Part shown: positions 15,659-24,342 of the stretch, one piece after another | How the letters are laid out: the number at the start of each line of letters is the position of its first letter | Numbering within the stretch: the stretch's first letter is position 1 | Origin: Dehalococcoidia bacterium | GTDB taxonomy: Bacteria; Chloroflexota; Dehalococcoidia; Lucifugimonadales; UBA3495 | DNA: 45,283 nt | Direction of reading: 5' to 3' | NCBI GenBank assembly: GCA_022451925.1 | Contig: JAKUNL010000023.1 | Location: 1-45,283 of the forward strand | The notes under the pieces: model-generated | Seen by the model: the letters and a program-made list of their open reading frames with translations, nothing else | Databases searched by the model: none | What the model was told of the DNA's origin: nothing | Program-made: the position numbers and the translations under genes

Positions 15659-16888
15659 ATGGTTGAACGAAAGAAACCTCTTTCAGGAGTCCGTATCCTA
15701 GAGCTAGGTCCCTACGTAGCCCTGCCATTAACTGGTCGAATCTTGGCATCTCTTGGAGCTGAGGTCATCAAGGTAGAGACCAATAAAGTCCTTGACGAGA
15801 TGAACTTCATACCCGCTTGGTCTCGCGGTGGTGGCCAGCCGGAGTTCCAGAGGGCAAAGAAACGGGTCACCATTGACGTTCGCACCCCTGGCGGTTTGGA
15901 GGTGTTCAAAGAGCTGGTGAAAGTCAGCGATGTGTTCATGTCGAACTTCCGTCGTAACATTCTGGATCGGTGGGGAGTCGATTTTCCTGAACTACGGAGA
16001 CTCCGACAGGACATCATAATAATGTGGCAGACCGGACTGGGCGGAATCGGACCGTACTACACCTACAAGTCATACGGGATATTAGTGCAGCACATGGGCG
16101 GTGTCTCTTTGATGTCCGGAGAAGAAGGTGAGCCGCCTGCAACAATAAACACTTCGTATTCTGATTATCACACTGGGGTCTTTCAGCCGGTGGCCATCAT
16201 GGGCGCGTTATTGCGCCGTGGGTTGACTGGCCAGCCTGCCACTATGGAGTCGTCTATATTCAAGTCGGGTGCCGTGACTGCTGGGCCGTCGCTGTTGGAC
16301 TATCAGTCCACTGGCAGACTGCCGGAACGCATCGGCAATCGGGATCGGTTCGCCTCACCTCATGGTGTGTACCAGTGTCTGGGAGAAGACCGTTGGTGTG
16401 CGATAGCAGTACAGACAGAAGATCAGTGGGTCGATTTTTGTAAGGCCATTGGCAATCCTAACTGGTGCTCTGAGGATTCTTTTTCTACTATGACGGCTCG
16501 CTTGGAGAACCAAAACAGGTTGGATGATCTTGTTGGGGGGTGGACCTTAACTCGAACGGCTGAGGATGTGATGGAATGCCTCCAAGGTGTCGGAGTGCCG
16601 GCTAGTGTGGTGTCTCAGGGTAAGGACCTCAACGAAAGCCTTCACCTTAAGGCTCGTGGTTTCTACCAGAAGACCCCATATTATCTTGCAGATCGTGGAA
16701 ACCCTGCTTACGACTGGGAGCAGTTTGAAGGGATAGCTTCTGCCAACCCACCCAAGATGTCTGAAACCCCGATGGATTTCGGGCACTACAGCAACATTGG
16801 TGAGGACAACGACTATGTATTTAAAGAGATCCTCGGCATGTCCCAATCAGACGTGGACAAGCTTACAGAAAATCAATCTCTTTACTAA
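15659..16888 (+). CDS. Family III (CaiB/BaiF) CoA-transferase subunit with catalytic Asp
   Basis: 409 residues. Seen: VRILELGPYVALPLTGRILASLG, split as RILELGPYVALPL and RILASLGAEVIKVET, followed by RAKKRVTIDVRTPGG. The catalytic block SYSDYHTG places aspartate at residue 169, the same number as the catalytic Asp of formyl-CoA transferase. The start codon lies one base after the upstream gene's stop, so translation is almost certainly coupled. With the Asp-less gene upstream it would form an alpha/beta CoA-transferase, as known for heteromeric family III enzymes such as BbsEF and SmtAB. Confidence 0.93.
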   Translation: MVERKKPLSGVRILELGPYVALPLTGRILASLGAEVIKVETNKVLDEMNFIPAWSRGGGQPEFQRAKKRVTIDVRTPGGLEVFKELVKVSDVFMSNFRRNILDRWGVDFPELRRLRQDIIIMWQTGLGGIGPYYTYKSYGILVQHMGGVSLMSGEEGEPPATINTSYSDYHTGVFQPVAIMGALLRRGLTGQPATMESSIFKSGAVTAGPSLLDYQSTGRLPERIGNRDRFASPHGVYQCLGEDRWCAIAVQTEDQWVDFCKAIGNPNWCSEDSFSTMTARLENQNRLDDLVGGWTLTRTAEDVMECLQGVGVPASVVSQGKDLNESLHLKARGFYQKTPYYLADRGNPAYDWEQFEGIASANPPKMSETPMDFGHYSNIGEDNDYVFKEILGMSQSDVDKLTENQSLY

Positions 16889-16921
16889 ACCAACACCTGA
16901 TAGCTATACCAAAGAGGAACG

Positions 16922-17722
16922 ATGTACGATTACAGCAAATATCAGCACATACTCTTCGACATAAACGATGGGGTTGCTCTGTTAACCATAAACCGCCCGG
17001 AGGTCTATAACGCCACCAACGTCAAACTGCATAACGAACTGAGTAAGGTCTGGCTCGACCTAGGTGAAGATGACGATGTGCGAGTTGTAGTGATTACCGG
17101 CGCTGGAACCGCATTCTCCGCTGGAGGAGATTTTGACTTGATTCAAGAGTCGATTGGCAATGCCAAGGTGATTGCAGGAACCATGGAAGAGGCCAGGGAC
17201 ATAGTCCACAATATGATTAACCTGGACAAGCCGGTGATTTCTGCCATCAACGGTGTGGCAGTCGGGGCAGGATTGGCGGTTGCTATGTTGGCTGATATTT
17301 CTATTGCGTCTGACAAGGCACGCTTTACTGATGGCCATGTTCGGTTGGGAGTCGCTGCAGGAGATCATGCTGCGGTGATTTGGCCGATGCTTATCGGTAT
17401 GGCTAAGGCGAAGTATTACTTGCTGACCTGCGATTTTCTTGACGGTACGGAAGCGGAGCGTATCGGTTTGGTCAGCCAGGTTGTACCTCATGATGAGTTG
17501 ATGGACACGGCGATGGGAGTTGCAAGCCGGCTTGCCGCTGGATCTCAACAGGCGCTTAAGTATACTAAGCGCTCCTTAAACCAGTGGCTGCGTCAGGCGG
17601 AGCACACGGCCTTTGACTACTCACTATCTTTAGAGATGCTTGGGTTCTTTGGCGAAGACGTGCAAGAAGGCCTTGATTCTGTGCGGGAACGTCGCGATCC
17701 TAAATTTCCATCGGTTCAGTAA
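16922..17722 (+). CDS. Enoyl-CoA hydratase/isomerase (crotonase) family protein
   Basis: 266 residues. Seen: ALLTINRPEVYNATN, the first oxyanion-hole loop GTAFSAGGDFDLIQ, and the second loop INGVAVGAGLAVAMLADISIAS. Where classical hydratases have the second catalytic glutamate and a PG.GG stretch, this protein reads LGVAAGDHAAVIWP, so the exact reaction may differ from simple hydration. GAGG precedes the ATG. It follows the two CoA-transferase genes by 33 bases and belongs to the same unit, which fits acid activation followed by CoA-thioester conversion. Confidence 0.93.
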   Translation: MYDYSKYQHILFDINDGVALLTINRPEVYNATNVKLHNELSKVWLDLGEDDDVRVVVITGAGTAFSAGGDFDLIQESIGNAKVIAGTMEEARDIVHNMINLDKPVISAINGVAVGAGLAVAMLADISIASDKARFTDGHVRLGVAAGDHAAVIWPMLIGMAKAKYYLLTCDFLDGTEAERIGLVSQVVPHDELMDTAMGVASRLAAGSQQALKYTKRSLNQWLRQAEHTAFDYSLSLEMLGFFGEDVQEGLDSVRERRDPKFPSVQ

Positions 17723-17769
17723 GTGTGGTTGATTCTCTAGACGAATTATCGGAAGTTAGGTAATACTGA

Positions 17770-17964
17770 GATACAGGTCTCGGAGATATGCCCGAGGCCT
17801 CCATCCGGTTTGCGCTCAGTAACCCTGGCGTTCCCACAGTGCTCGTGGGCTATTCCGATATCGACCACCTGGAAAAGTCAGTGCAGTATGCATCTAGGGG
17901 TGTACTGCCTTCTGATGCCGCTTGCTCGATTGCCCGAAATCTGGGATGGATTTGTGAGATAACG
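17770..17964 (+). pseudogene. Aldo/keto reductase C-terminal remnant
   Basis: The frame opens after TGA at 17767-17769. It encodes PEASIRFALSNPGVPTVLVG, then YSDIDHLEKSVQYASRGVLP. This is the distinctive C-terminal block of aldo/keto reductases (AiRFALs.p.vstvlvG.s...qle). The TIM-barrel bulk of such a protein is absent, so this is a fragment of about 60 codons left by a deletion. It runs in frame, without a stop, into the M24 peptidase beginning with ATG at 17965. Whether it is translated as an N-terminal extension is unclear. Confidence 0.72.
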
Positions 17965-19083
17965 ATGAATGAGATACTTGGTAACTTAGATAGCCTGCGC
18001 AGCGCCATGGACACTGGTGAGTTCGATGCAATCATTGCCATGTCCCCAGAAAACGTGCCCTATACATCTGGGGTGGGTATCTGGTCTCAGAAGGTGATTC
18101 GTGACCGGCTGGCGTTAGTTGTTTGGCCTCGAGAGGGTGACCCAACTCTGATTGTTGCCACTAACGAGGAAGGTTATGTTAAGGAGAAGTCTTGGATAAG
18201 CGATGTGCGGGGTTATCGTCAACACGCTGACTCACCCATCAAGTTATTATCGGATGTACTCCAAGAGAAAGGGCTCAGTTCTGGCAGAATCGGATTTGAA
18301 CCAGCGTACCTGACCACCGATTACTATTTGGAGCTTCTGGAAACTATGCCAGAGGCCGAATTTAAGTCCTGCGAACCTATGCTGCAAAGAGTAAGGATGA
18401 TTAAGACCGATATCGAGATTGACATCCTAAGCCGTGGGGCAATGGCCACGGAAAGGGCTTTGATGGCAACATATTCTACTTCCCGGCCCGGGGAGAAGGA
18501 GAGAGATTTAGTGGCCCGGTTAGGAGCTAATATCATGCAGCCTGGGGCCGAGCTCCCGTCGTTCTTGTTCTTCACTGTTGGGCCGAATTCTGGTTATGCT
18601 CATCCAGACCCAACAGATATTGAACTCCAACCCAACGACATCCTCAAAGCAGATTGCGGAGGGTGGTTCAACGGGTATTTCTCTGATATCGGCCGTACGG
18701 TTGTTGTGGGCAAGGCGACTGATGAGCAACACTCCATCTATAACAGGTTGGCCGAGGTGCATCGCAAGACCATTGCTACTATGCAATGTGGCGTTAATGC
18801 CAATGAGGTCTATCGGCAGAATGTGGAGTTCTACAAAGAGGCGGACATAGAGTTCAGCTTGCCCTTTGCCGGGCACGGCTTGGGTTTATATATCCATGAG
18901 ATGCCCATGTTGGCTGCCTATGATGACACGCCACTCGCTCCTAACATGGTATTTGCAGTAGAAACCAGAGTTCGGTGGCCTGGAGTCCAGGGTTTTCACA
19001 TAGAAGATCTTGTAGTCATCCGTGAAGAAGGCCCTGAGATAATCACGACCTTCATGGACACCAGCCGCTTACTAGAACTGTAG
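17965..19083 (+). CDS. M24-family metallopeptidase (Xaa-Pro aminopeptidase-like)
   Basis: 372 residues from ATG at 17965. A longer frame begins with ATG at 17788, but its first 59 residues are an aldo/keto reductase remnant. Seen: creatinase-like N-domain with MSPENVPYTSGVGIWSQ, then the pita-bread domain with metal ligands in ADCGGWFNGYFSDIGRT (two Asp), AGHGLGLYIHEMP (His), FAVETRV (Glu) and FHIEDLVVI (Glu). All five ligands are present, so it should be active. No strong ribosome site precedes 17965. It lies about 240 bases after the crotonase and may be a proline dipeptidase or a related C-N hydrolase such as a creatinase-type enzyme. Confidence 0.9.
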   Translation: MNEILGNLDSLRSAMDTGEFDAIIAMSPENVPYTSGVGIWSQKVIRDRLALVVWPREGDPTLIVATNEEGYVKEKSWISDVRGYRQHADSPIKLLSDVLQEKGLSSGRIGFEPAYLTTDYYLELLETMPEAEFKSCEPMLQRVRMIKTDIEIDILSRGAMATERALMATYSTSRPGEKERDLVARLGANIMQPGAELPSFLFFTVGPNSGYAHPDPTDIELQPNDILKADCGGWFNGYFSDIGRTVVVGKATDEQHSIYNRLAEVHRKTIATMQCGVNANEVYRQNVEFYKEADIEFSLPFAGHGLGLYIHEMPMLAAYDDTPLAPNMVFAVETRVRWPGVQGFHIEDLVVIREEGPEIITTFMDTSRLLEL

Positions 19084-19370
19084 ACGAACGGGTGCGTAGT
19101 ATTTTGGTGATTGGATTGGGTTTCTAGGGTGATATATCTCGTTGAATCACGACTATGGTTTCCTTACCAACTAGCCACTCAAGAAACCGAGGAATTTATT
19201 TGTACCCTGTAAAAATCAGAATGATCCATCTGATATCAGGTTTATTCTAACGGCCATGTGGGTCAGTTTGAGAGTCAATCTCTGACTTAGAACGTTACCT
19301 ACAGTGTTTTCTCAAGAGTATTCCAGCGAGCTATGTCAAGATTGACAGTATACATATCACAACTACATGG

Positions 19371-20138
19371 TTACTGGGCCACGTATCCGCCGTCTACGGT
19401 CATGTTGTGTCCGGTGACGAATGATGCCGCGTCTGAAGAAAGCCACAAAACTGCAGATGCGATCTCATCAGGTTGGCCCAAACGTCCCAAGGGATGCCTT
19501 GATTCTAACGTCTCTTTATATCCTTCTACTTGGTCGAAAACACCTTCGATTAGCGGCGTTTCAATATAACCCGGACACACAGCGTTTACTCTAATGCCTG
19601 ACTTGGCGTATTCCATTGCCGCTGCTTTGGTCAGTCCGGCGACTCCATGCTTAGCTGCGACATAGGCAACGGTTCCGGATAATCCCACCAGACCTGCGAT
19701 CGAAGCTGTGTTCACGATGGCCCCTTTGCCCTGCTTTAACATCTGTGGTATCTCTGCCTTCATGCAGAGCCATACACCCTTCAGGTTGATAGCCATCACC
19801 CGATCCCAGTCCTCCTCCAGGTAGTCCGCTGTAAGATGACGGTCTCGTCCGCCGCCGATGCCTGCGTTATTGAAAGCATAATCAAGGCTGCCAAAAACTT
19901 TAACAGCCTGGCTGACCATGGCCTCGGTGTCTGTAGGTCTGGAGACATCGGCGTGGACCAAAATGGCCTCACCGCCTGATTCTTTAATCATTTGGACAGT
20001 CTCTTCTCCGCCCTCGATATTAACGTCAGTAACCACCACGCGAGCGCCGCTGTTGGCGTAGGCCAGAGAAGCAGCTCGACCGATACCAGATCCGCCACCG
20101 GTGACTAGAGCAGTTTTACCATCCAAGTTTTCGGCCAT
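19371..20138 (-). CDS. Short-chain dehydrogenase/reductase (SDR)
   Basis: 255 residues, classical SDR. Seen: TGGGSGIGRAASLAYA (NAD(P) glycine motif, residues about 14-29), an Asp at the end of strand 2 (VVTDVNIEGG) suggesting NAD preference, NNAGIGGG, and the catalytic YVAAKHGVAGL (Tyr and Lys), then CPGYIETPLI. GGAG is placed before the ATG. Monocistronic and divergent from the acyl-CoA synthetase gene. The alcohol/ketone substrate is unknown. The 287 bases between it and the peptidase gene hold no gene that I can see. Confidence 0.94.
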   Translation of the reverse strand: MAENLDGKTALVTGGGSGIGRAASLAYANSGARVVVTDVNIEGGEETVQMIKESGGEAILVHADVSRPTDTEAMVSQAVKVFGSLDYAFNNAGIGGGRDRHLTADYLEEDWDRVMAINLKGVWLCMKAEIPQMLKQGKGAIVNTASIAGLVGLSGTVAYVAAKHGVAGLTKAAAMEYAKSGIRVNAVCPGYIETPLIEGVFDQVEGYKETLESRHPLGRLGQPDEIASAVLWLSSDAASFVTGHNMTVDGGYVAQ

Positions 20139-20276
20139 TTGAAGTCTCCTTTCTCTGGAGGTTGTCTGCCGGAATTATACCTATGTCCTTAGGTTTGGCA
20201 ACTTCCTTCATACTTTTCCAGTATCGCCTCATCCGTGTAGAATAGGCCGATAATTCATCTAGGCTGAGAATGACTT

Positions 20277-21932
20277 ATGACACACGTTGCCACCAACATG
20301 CCAGATTATGAATCCGCCTATAACAACGACCGATTGGACGTGCCGGAATTTTTTAATTTTGGATTAGACGTAGTGGATAAATGGGCCGAGGATCGTACCA
20401 AATTGGCTCTGATTTCCGTTGATTCTACAGGGGAGAATGTTCAGCATCACAGTTTCTGGGACTTAAAGATACTTTCCAATAAGTATGCGAATGCTCTTCG
20501 CGATAGGGGCGTGAAGAAAGGTGACCGAGTTTTCATTATGCTCCCTAGGATACCCGAATGGTATGTGGTCATGCTCGGGCTGATAAAACTTGGCGCCTTA
20601 CCCATGCCTGGTACGACCTTACTGACATCCAAAGACATTGAATACCGTATCAACACTGCTGAAGCTGTGATGGCAATTACAGACGGGGAAAACGCTGACA
20701 AAATCGATGAAGCAGCTGGCGGGTGTCCGACCCTGCAACACCTGGTGGTTGTAGGGGCCGGAATAAGGGGGTGGGTTTCTTTTGAAGAAGAGATGGCCGA
20801 AGCATCGTCGGTGCTGGATGATCCTGAGCCTACACGGAGTGATGATCCGCTCCTGATTTATTTCACATCAGGCACCGTTGGGTATCCGAAAATGGTGCTA
20901 CATACCCAAGCTTCCTATGGAATAGGCCATATCATTTCAGCTAAATATTGGCATGATCTGACTGCCACTGATCTGATGTGGACGCTTTCTGATACAGGGT
21001 GGGCTAAGGCTGCCTATGGCAAGCTGTTTGGACAATGGACGCTGGGCGCTGCGGTGATGCAACACGACGCTAGAGGCCGGTTTGATGCACCTTTAACATT
21101 GAGACTCTTGGAGAAGCATGGTGTAACTTCTTTTTGCGCCCCACCAACGGCCTACCGAATGTTAGTTCTAGAAGATTTGCGAAAGTACAGATTGGATAAC
21201 CTGCGTCATTGTACCGGCGCAGGAGAACCTCTCAATCCAGAGGTTATGAAGCAGTGGCAGGATGGCACGGGACTAGTGATCTACGATGGGTATGGCCAGA
21301 CTGAGACCGTCCTTATGGTGGGTAACTTCCGATGTAACGAAGTCCGTCCAGGATCGATGGGCAAACCAGCCCCTGGGTTCACTATTCGGGTAGTGGATGA
21401 ACAAGGTAACGAAATGCCGGCTGGGGAGGAAGGGCAGATAGCAGTGAAGGTAAAACCAGAGCGTCCGGTGGGGCTCTTTAAGGAATACTGGAAAGATGCG
21501 GAAGAGATGGAGAGATCTTTTCTGGGCGATTGGTACCTGACGGGAGATAAAGCGTATATAGATGAGGATGGATATTTCTGGTTCGTTGGCCGGGCTGATG
21601 ACGTTATCATATCGGCCGGGTATCGTATTGGGCCGTTTGAAGTGGAAAGCGCCTTGATCGAACATCCGGCTGTGGCTGAGTCTGCTGTGGTGGCCAGTCC
21701 GGATGACGTGCGCGGTGAGATTGTCAAGGCATTTGTAATTTTGGCACCTGATTACGTTGCTTCAGATGAGTTGATGATTAGTTTGCAGGACCACGTCCGG
21801 ACCACCACTGCCCCTTATAAATATCCCAGGGCTGTTGAGTTCGTAACGGAATTGCCCAAAACCGTCAGTGGCAAGATACGACGAGTGGAACTCAGGCAAA
21901 GGGAACTCGATAAGGCCAACCGGGACTCCTAG
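20277..21932 (+). CDS. AMP-forming acyl-CoA synthetase, medium-chain (ACSM) type
   Basis: 551 residues of the ANL superfamily. Seen: YFTSGTVGYPKMVLHT (phosphate loop), LSDTGWAKAAYG (typical of acetyl/medium-chain synthetases), YDGYGQTETV (adenine-binding A5 motif), YLTGDKAYIDEDGYFWFVGR (A7-A8), IISAGYRIGPFEVES, and PKTVSGKIRR with the catalytic lysine. The protein makes an acyl-AMP and then an acyl-CoA from a carboxylic acid. Start at ATG 20277; an overlapping ATG at 20269 is in another frame. It may feed acids to the CoA-dependent enzymes elsewhere in the window. Confidence 0.96.
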   Translation: MTHVATNMPDYESAYNNDRLDVPEFFNFGLDVVDKWAEDRTKLALISVDSTGENVQHHSFWDLKILSNKYANALRDRGVKKGDRVFIMLPRIPEWYVVMLGLIKLGALPMPGTTLLTSKDIEYRINTAEAVMAITDGENADKIDEAAGGCPTLQHLVVVGAGIRGWVSFEEEMAEASSVLDDPEPTRSDDPLLIYFTSGTVGYPKMVLHTQASYGIGHIISAKYWHDLTATDLMWTLSDTGWAKAAYGKLFGQWTLGAAVMQHDARGRFDAPLTLRLLEKHGVTSFCAPPTAYRMLVLEDLRKYRLDNLRHCTGAGEPLNPEVMKQWQDGTGLVIYDGYGQTETVLMVGNFRCNEVRPGSMGKPAPGFTIRVVDEQGNEMPAGEEGQIAVKVKPERPVGLFKEYWKDAEEMERSFLGDWYLTGDKAYIDEDGYFWFVGRADDVIISAGYRIGPFEVESALIEHPAVAESAVVASPDDVRGEIVKAFVILAPDYVASDELMISLQDHVRTTTAPYKYPRAVEFVTELPKTVSGKIRRVELRQRELDKANRDS

Positions 21933-22129
21933 GTTAAATTGGTTAATGCGTAGGGAGTTTCTCTATTTAAATCTATAGTGCCCTATAAATCGATGTCATA
22001 TTCGTTCTGAAACGCGATACTAGGAGATTCCGATAGGCCGATTCGAATGGGCCAAAATAACCTGATTTATGTATACTGGCGGTCTAATACTCGTGAGAGA
22101 AACAAATCTGGACTAAATGGAGGCCAACC

Positions 22130-22933
22130 GTGCCCAAAGCACCGATAAACGGAATAGACCTTTACTACGAGTCTCATGGGGATGAATCGGCCCCGACGAT
22201 CATATTTGCTCATGGGCGAGGCGGAAATCACATGAGTTGGTGGCAGCAGGTAGCTGCATTTTCCAGCGACTTTCGCTGTATCACATTTGACCACCGGGGT
22301 TGGGGGGACTCTATTGCCGAGCACGGTTCTCCTCTGAGAGAGAATTTCATCAGTGACCTAATAGCCTTGCTGGATTACCTCAAGGTTGACAAAGCATTCT
22401 TGGTAGCCCAATCCATGGGTGGATTTAGCTGCTTAGGATTTGCTCTGGCTCACCCAGAACGGACTCTTGGCCTGGTTTTGGGTGATACCACCGGTGGCGT
22501 GGCAACAGAAGGAACCCTCGCTGCTTTGGATGGAGCAACTCCTCCACCGGACGGCCCTGCGCGGTCATTGGCGGCCAGCTTTATTGATGAAAATCCAGCA
22601 ATGACATTCTTATACATGCAGATCGGAGGATTGAACCCACCTAGGGGAGAAGATGGCGTTATTTCTGGATTCAGGCTTAAAGATGGACCTAATGTAGCAG
22701 AATTTGCCGGTTGGAAGATTCCTACAATGCTGATCGTTGGCAAGGAAGATGCCATATTCCCGCCAAATGTGATAGCTGAAGTACAAAAGGTGATTCCCGG
22801 GTCGCAAATGGAAATTGTTCCGGGCGCGGCACACTCCGCCCACTTTGAACAGGCGACTATCTTTAACAACCTTTTATCCGAATTCCTGAAGAGTGTTCTA
22901 TCGGATAGTGCTGTTGGAGCTGTCGCTGGCTAG
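22130..22933 (+). CDS. Alpha/beta hydrolase
   Basis: 267 residues. Seen: APTIIFAHGRGGNHMSWWQQ (oxyanion HGRGG), FDHRGWGDS, the nucleophile elbow VAQSMGGFSCLG with serine, IVGKEDAIFPP carrying the acid Asp, and GAAHSAHFE with the catalytic histidine. The triad is therefore complete. Start is GTG at 22130, with GGAGG seven bases upstream. It resembles 3-oxoadipate enol-lactonase-like esterases, but the substrate cannot be assigned. A strong terminator follows. Confidence 0.92.
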   Translation: MPKAPINGIDLYYESHGDESAPTIIFAHGRGGNHMSWWQQVAAFSSDFRCITFDHRGWGDSIAEHGSPLRENFISDLIALLDYLKVDKAFLVAQSMGGFSCLGFALAHPERTLGLVLGDTTGGVATEGTLAALDGATPPPDGPARSLAASFIDENPAMTFLYMQIGGLNPPRGEDGVISGFRLKDGPNVAEFAGWKIPTMLIVGKEDAIFPPNVIAEVQKVIPGSQMEIVPGAAHSAHFEQATIFNNLLSEFLKSVLSDSAVGAVAG

Positions 22934-22954
22934 CGGTTAATCAGTATGAAAAAT

Positions 22955-22993
22955 AAAAAAGGCCGTCTTGATTCGATCAAGGCGGCCTTTTTT
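22955..22993 (+). terminator. Rho-independent terminator between convergent genes
   Basis: A run of A, then GGCCGTCTTGAT paired with ATCAAGGCGGCC, then a run of T. The stem is about 18 bp counting the A/T flanks, with a TCG loop. The A and T flanks let it work in both directions, for the hydrolase and for the oxidase gene ending at 23012. Confidence 0.92.
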
Positions 22994-23011
22994 ATTGCAG
23001 CTTTCTGGTTA

Positions 23012-24109
23012 TTACGGTGCGGTCGTACCAGGCCCCCAATTGTTGGGAATGTTAATCAAGGCTTCCTCAAGGTCTCCTACGTCGCTCTGGCCGCAGAAAT
23101 CCATGACTCGTCCGACTTCTTCTCGGAGCAACTCGAGAACGTTATGGACTCCATCCTCTCCTTCGGTGGCCAGCCCCCAGTAGAGTGGACGGCCGATTCC
23201 GACGGCTTTGACTCCCATGGCCAGCGCCTTAAGCACATCGCTTCCACGGCGTACTCCAGAGTCTAGGTATACTTCGCAGTTACCATTCACGGCTGCTACG
23301 ATCTCTGGAACCGTCTCTATTGAGCTGAGGGTTTGGTCCAACTGGCGGCCACCATGAGTAGAAACCAGTACACCTTCAACACCCATATCGGCGGCAATTT
23401 TGGCATCCTCCCCAACTCTAACTCCCTTTAGCACTAGTGGTAGGGATGTGAGGCTTCGGAGCCATTCCAAGTCCTTCCATGTGATGGGGTCAGCGCGCGA
23501 GACGTCCCAACCGGGGGTCTCGTCAGTGCCGCTGATTTCGTTGCGTGGTAGATTTAAGTCCCTGAAATTTCCGAGCTCTAATCCACGTTCGAATTTGTTA
23601 CGTAGGTCGCGTTCCTTGGGACTAGGTACTGGCGTGTCGATTGTAAGAACAATCGCCTTAAATCCTGCGGCTTCGGCCCGATGAACGAGCATCTCGGTCA
23701 GCGCTTTACCACGGTGGTAAAGCTGGAACCATAGTGGGCCTGTGGCGGCTTCGGCAACTTCCTCCAAACTACAGTTGGAAGAAGTGCTGAGCATCATCAG
23801 CGTGTTTGACCGTCCTGCCGCCCTTGCGGTAGCAACCTCTGCTTCAGGATGAGCCAATCCGTGACTCCCGGCGGGGCAGACAAATACCGGCATGCTGATG
23901 TCAGTTCCGAGCATCGTGGTCGCAATCTTGCGTTCCTCCACGCTTCGCATGAATCGAGGGCGAATCGACAACGCATCGAATGCAGATCGGTTTCGCTTGG
24001 TAGTGATTTCGTCCATAGCGCCAGCGTCGATGAAGTCCCAGTTGTCGTGGGGCAAAGCGAGCTTGGCCCTGGCTTCGTAGTCGTAAAGATTTATGGGATC
24101 GTTTGCCAT
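23012..24109 (-). CDS. FMN-dependent alpha-hydroxy acid oxidase/dehydrogenase (LldD/glycolate oxidase family)
   Basis: 365 residues, TIM-barrel FMN enzyme oxidising an (S)-2-hydroxy acid to the 2-oxo acid. Seen: NWDFIDAGAMDEIT, FVCPAGSHGLAHPEAEVA, WFQLYHRGKALTE (Tyr131), LVLKGV (Lys228), STHGGRQLD with catalytic His252 and Arg255, and YLDSGVRRGSDVLKALAMG (phosphate site). The family normally reads SNHGGRQLD; here the residue before His is Thr. AGGAGG precedes the ATG. The gene lies directly downstream of the oxidoreductase operon but is separated from it by a terminator. Whether it acts on glycolate, lactate or another hydroxy acid is open. Confidence 0.95.
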   Translation of the reverse strand: MANDPINLYDYEARAKLALPHDNWDFIDAGAMDEITTKRNRSAFDALSIRPRFMRSVEERKIATTMLGTDISMPVFVCPAGSHGLAHPEAEVATARAAGRSNTLMMLSTSSNCSLEEVAEAATGPLWFQLYHRGKALTEMLVHRAEAAGFKAIVLTIDTPVPSPKERDLRNKFERGLELGNFRDLNLPRNEISGTDETPGWDVSRADPITWKDLEWLRSLTSLPLVLKGVRVGEDAKIAADMGVEGVLVSTHGGRQLDQTLSSIETVPEIVAAVNGNCEVYLDSGVRRGSDVLKALAMGVKAVGIGRPLYWGLATEGEDGVHNVLELLREEVGRVMDFCGQSDVGDLEEALINIPNNWGPGTTAP

Positions 24110-24279
24110 CGGGTCCTCCTAAATTTGTCAGTGCAGAATGAGTTGGGTGAGAACCGCCACCCGTAACCCCGTCCGTATCATAAACGGAGATAAAGAAGCG
24201 AGGTAGAAATCAAGTTTACTCTAACTCGAACTAAGAGAGCTGGCAAGTATTTGACAAATTCGATGGTTCCACAAATGAG

Positions 24280-24315
24280 AAAAGAGCGGGCGAATCAATT
24301 CGCCCGCTCTTTTTG
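24280..24315 (-). terminator. Terminator of the oxidoreductase operon
   Basis: The arms AAAGAGCGGGCGA and TCGCCCGCTCTTT enclose a 6-base loop, with A and T runs outside. On the minus strand it lies 28 bases after the beta-subunit stop codon. Confidence 0.9.
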
Positions 24316-24342
24316 TTATCCGGTCATTTGCAATATCTTGGC

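Noticed and set aside
14425-16888. Formyl-CoA:oxalate CoA-transferase as the role of the CoA-transferase pair
   Set aside because: The family is right but the Asp-less partner and crotonase neighbour do not fit the single-subunit oxalate enzyme, and no oxalyl-CoA decarboxylase is nearby.
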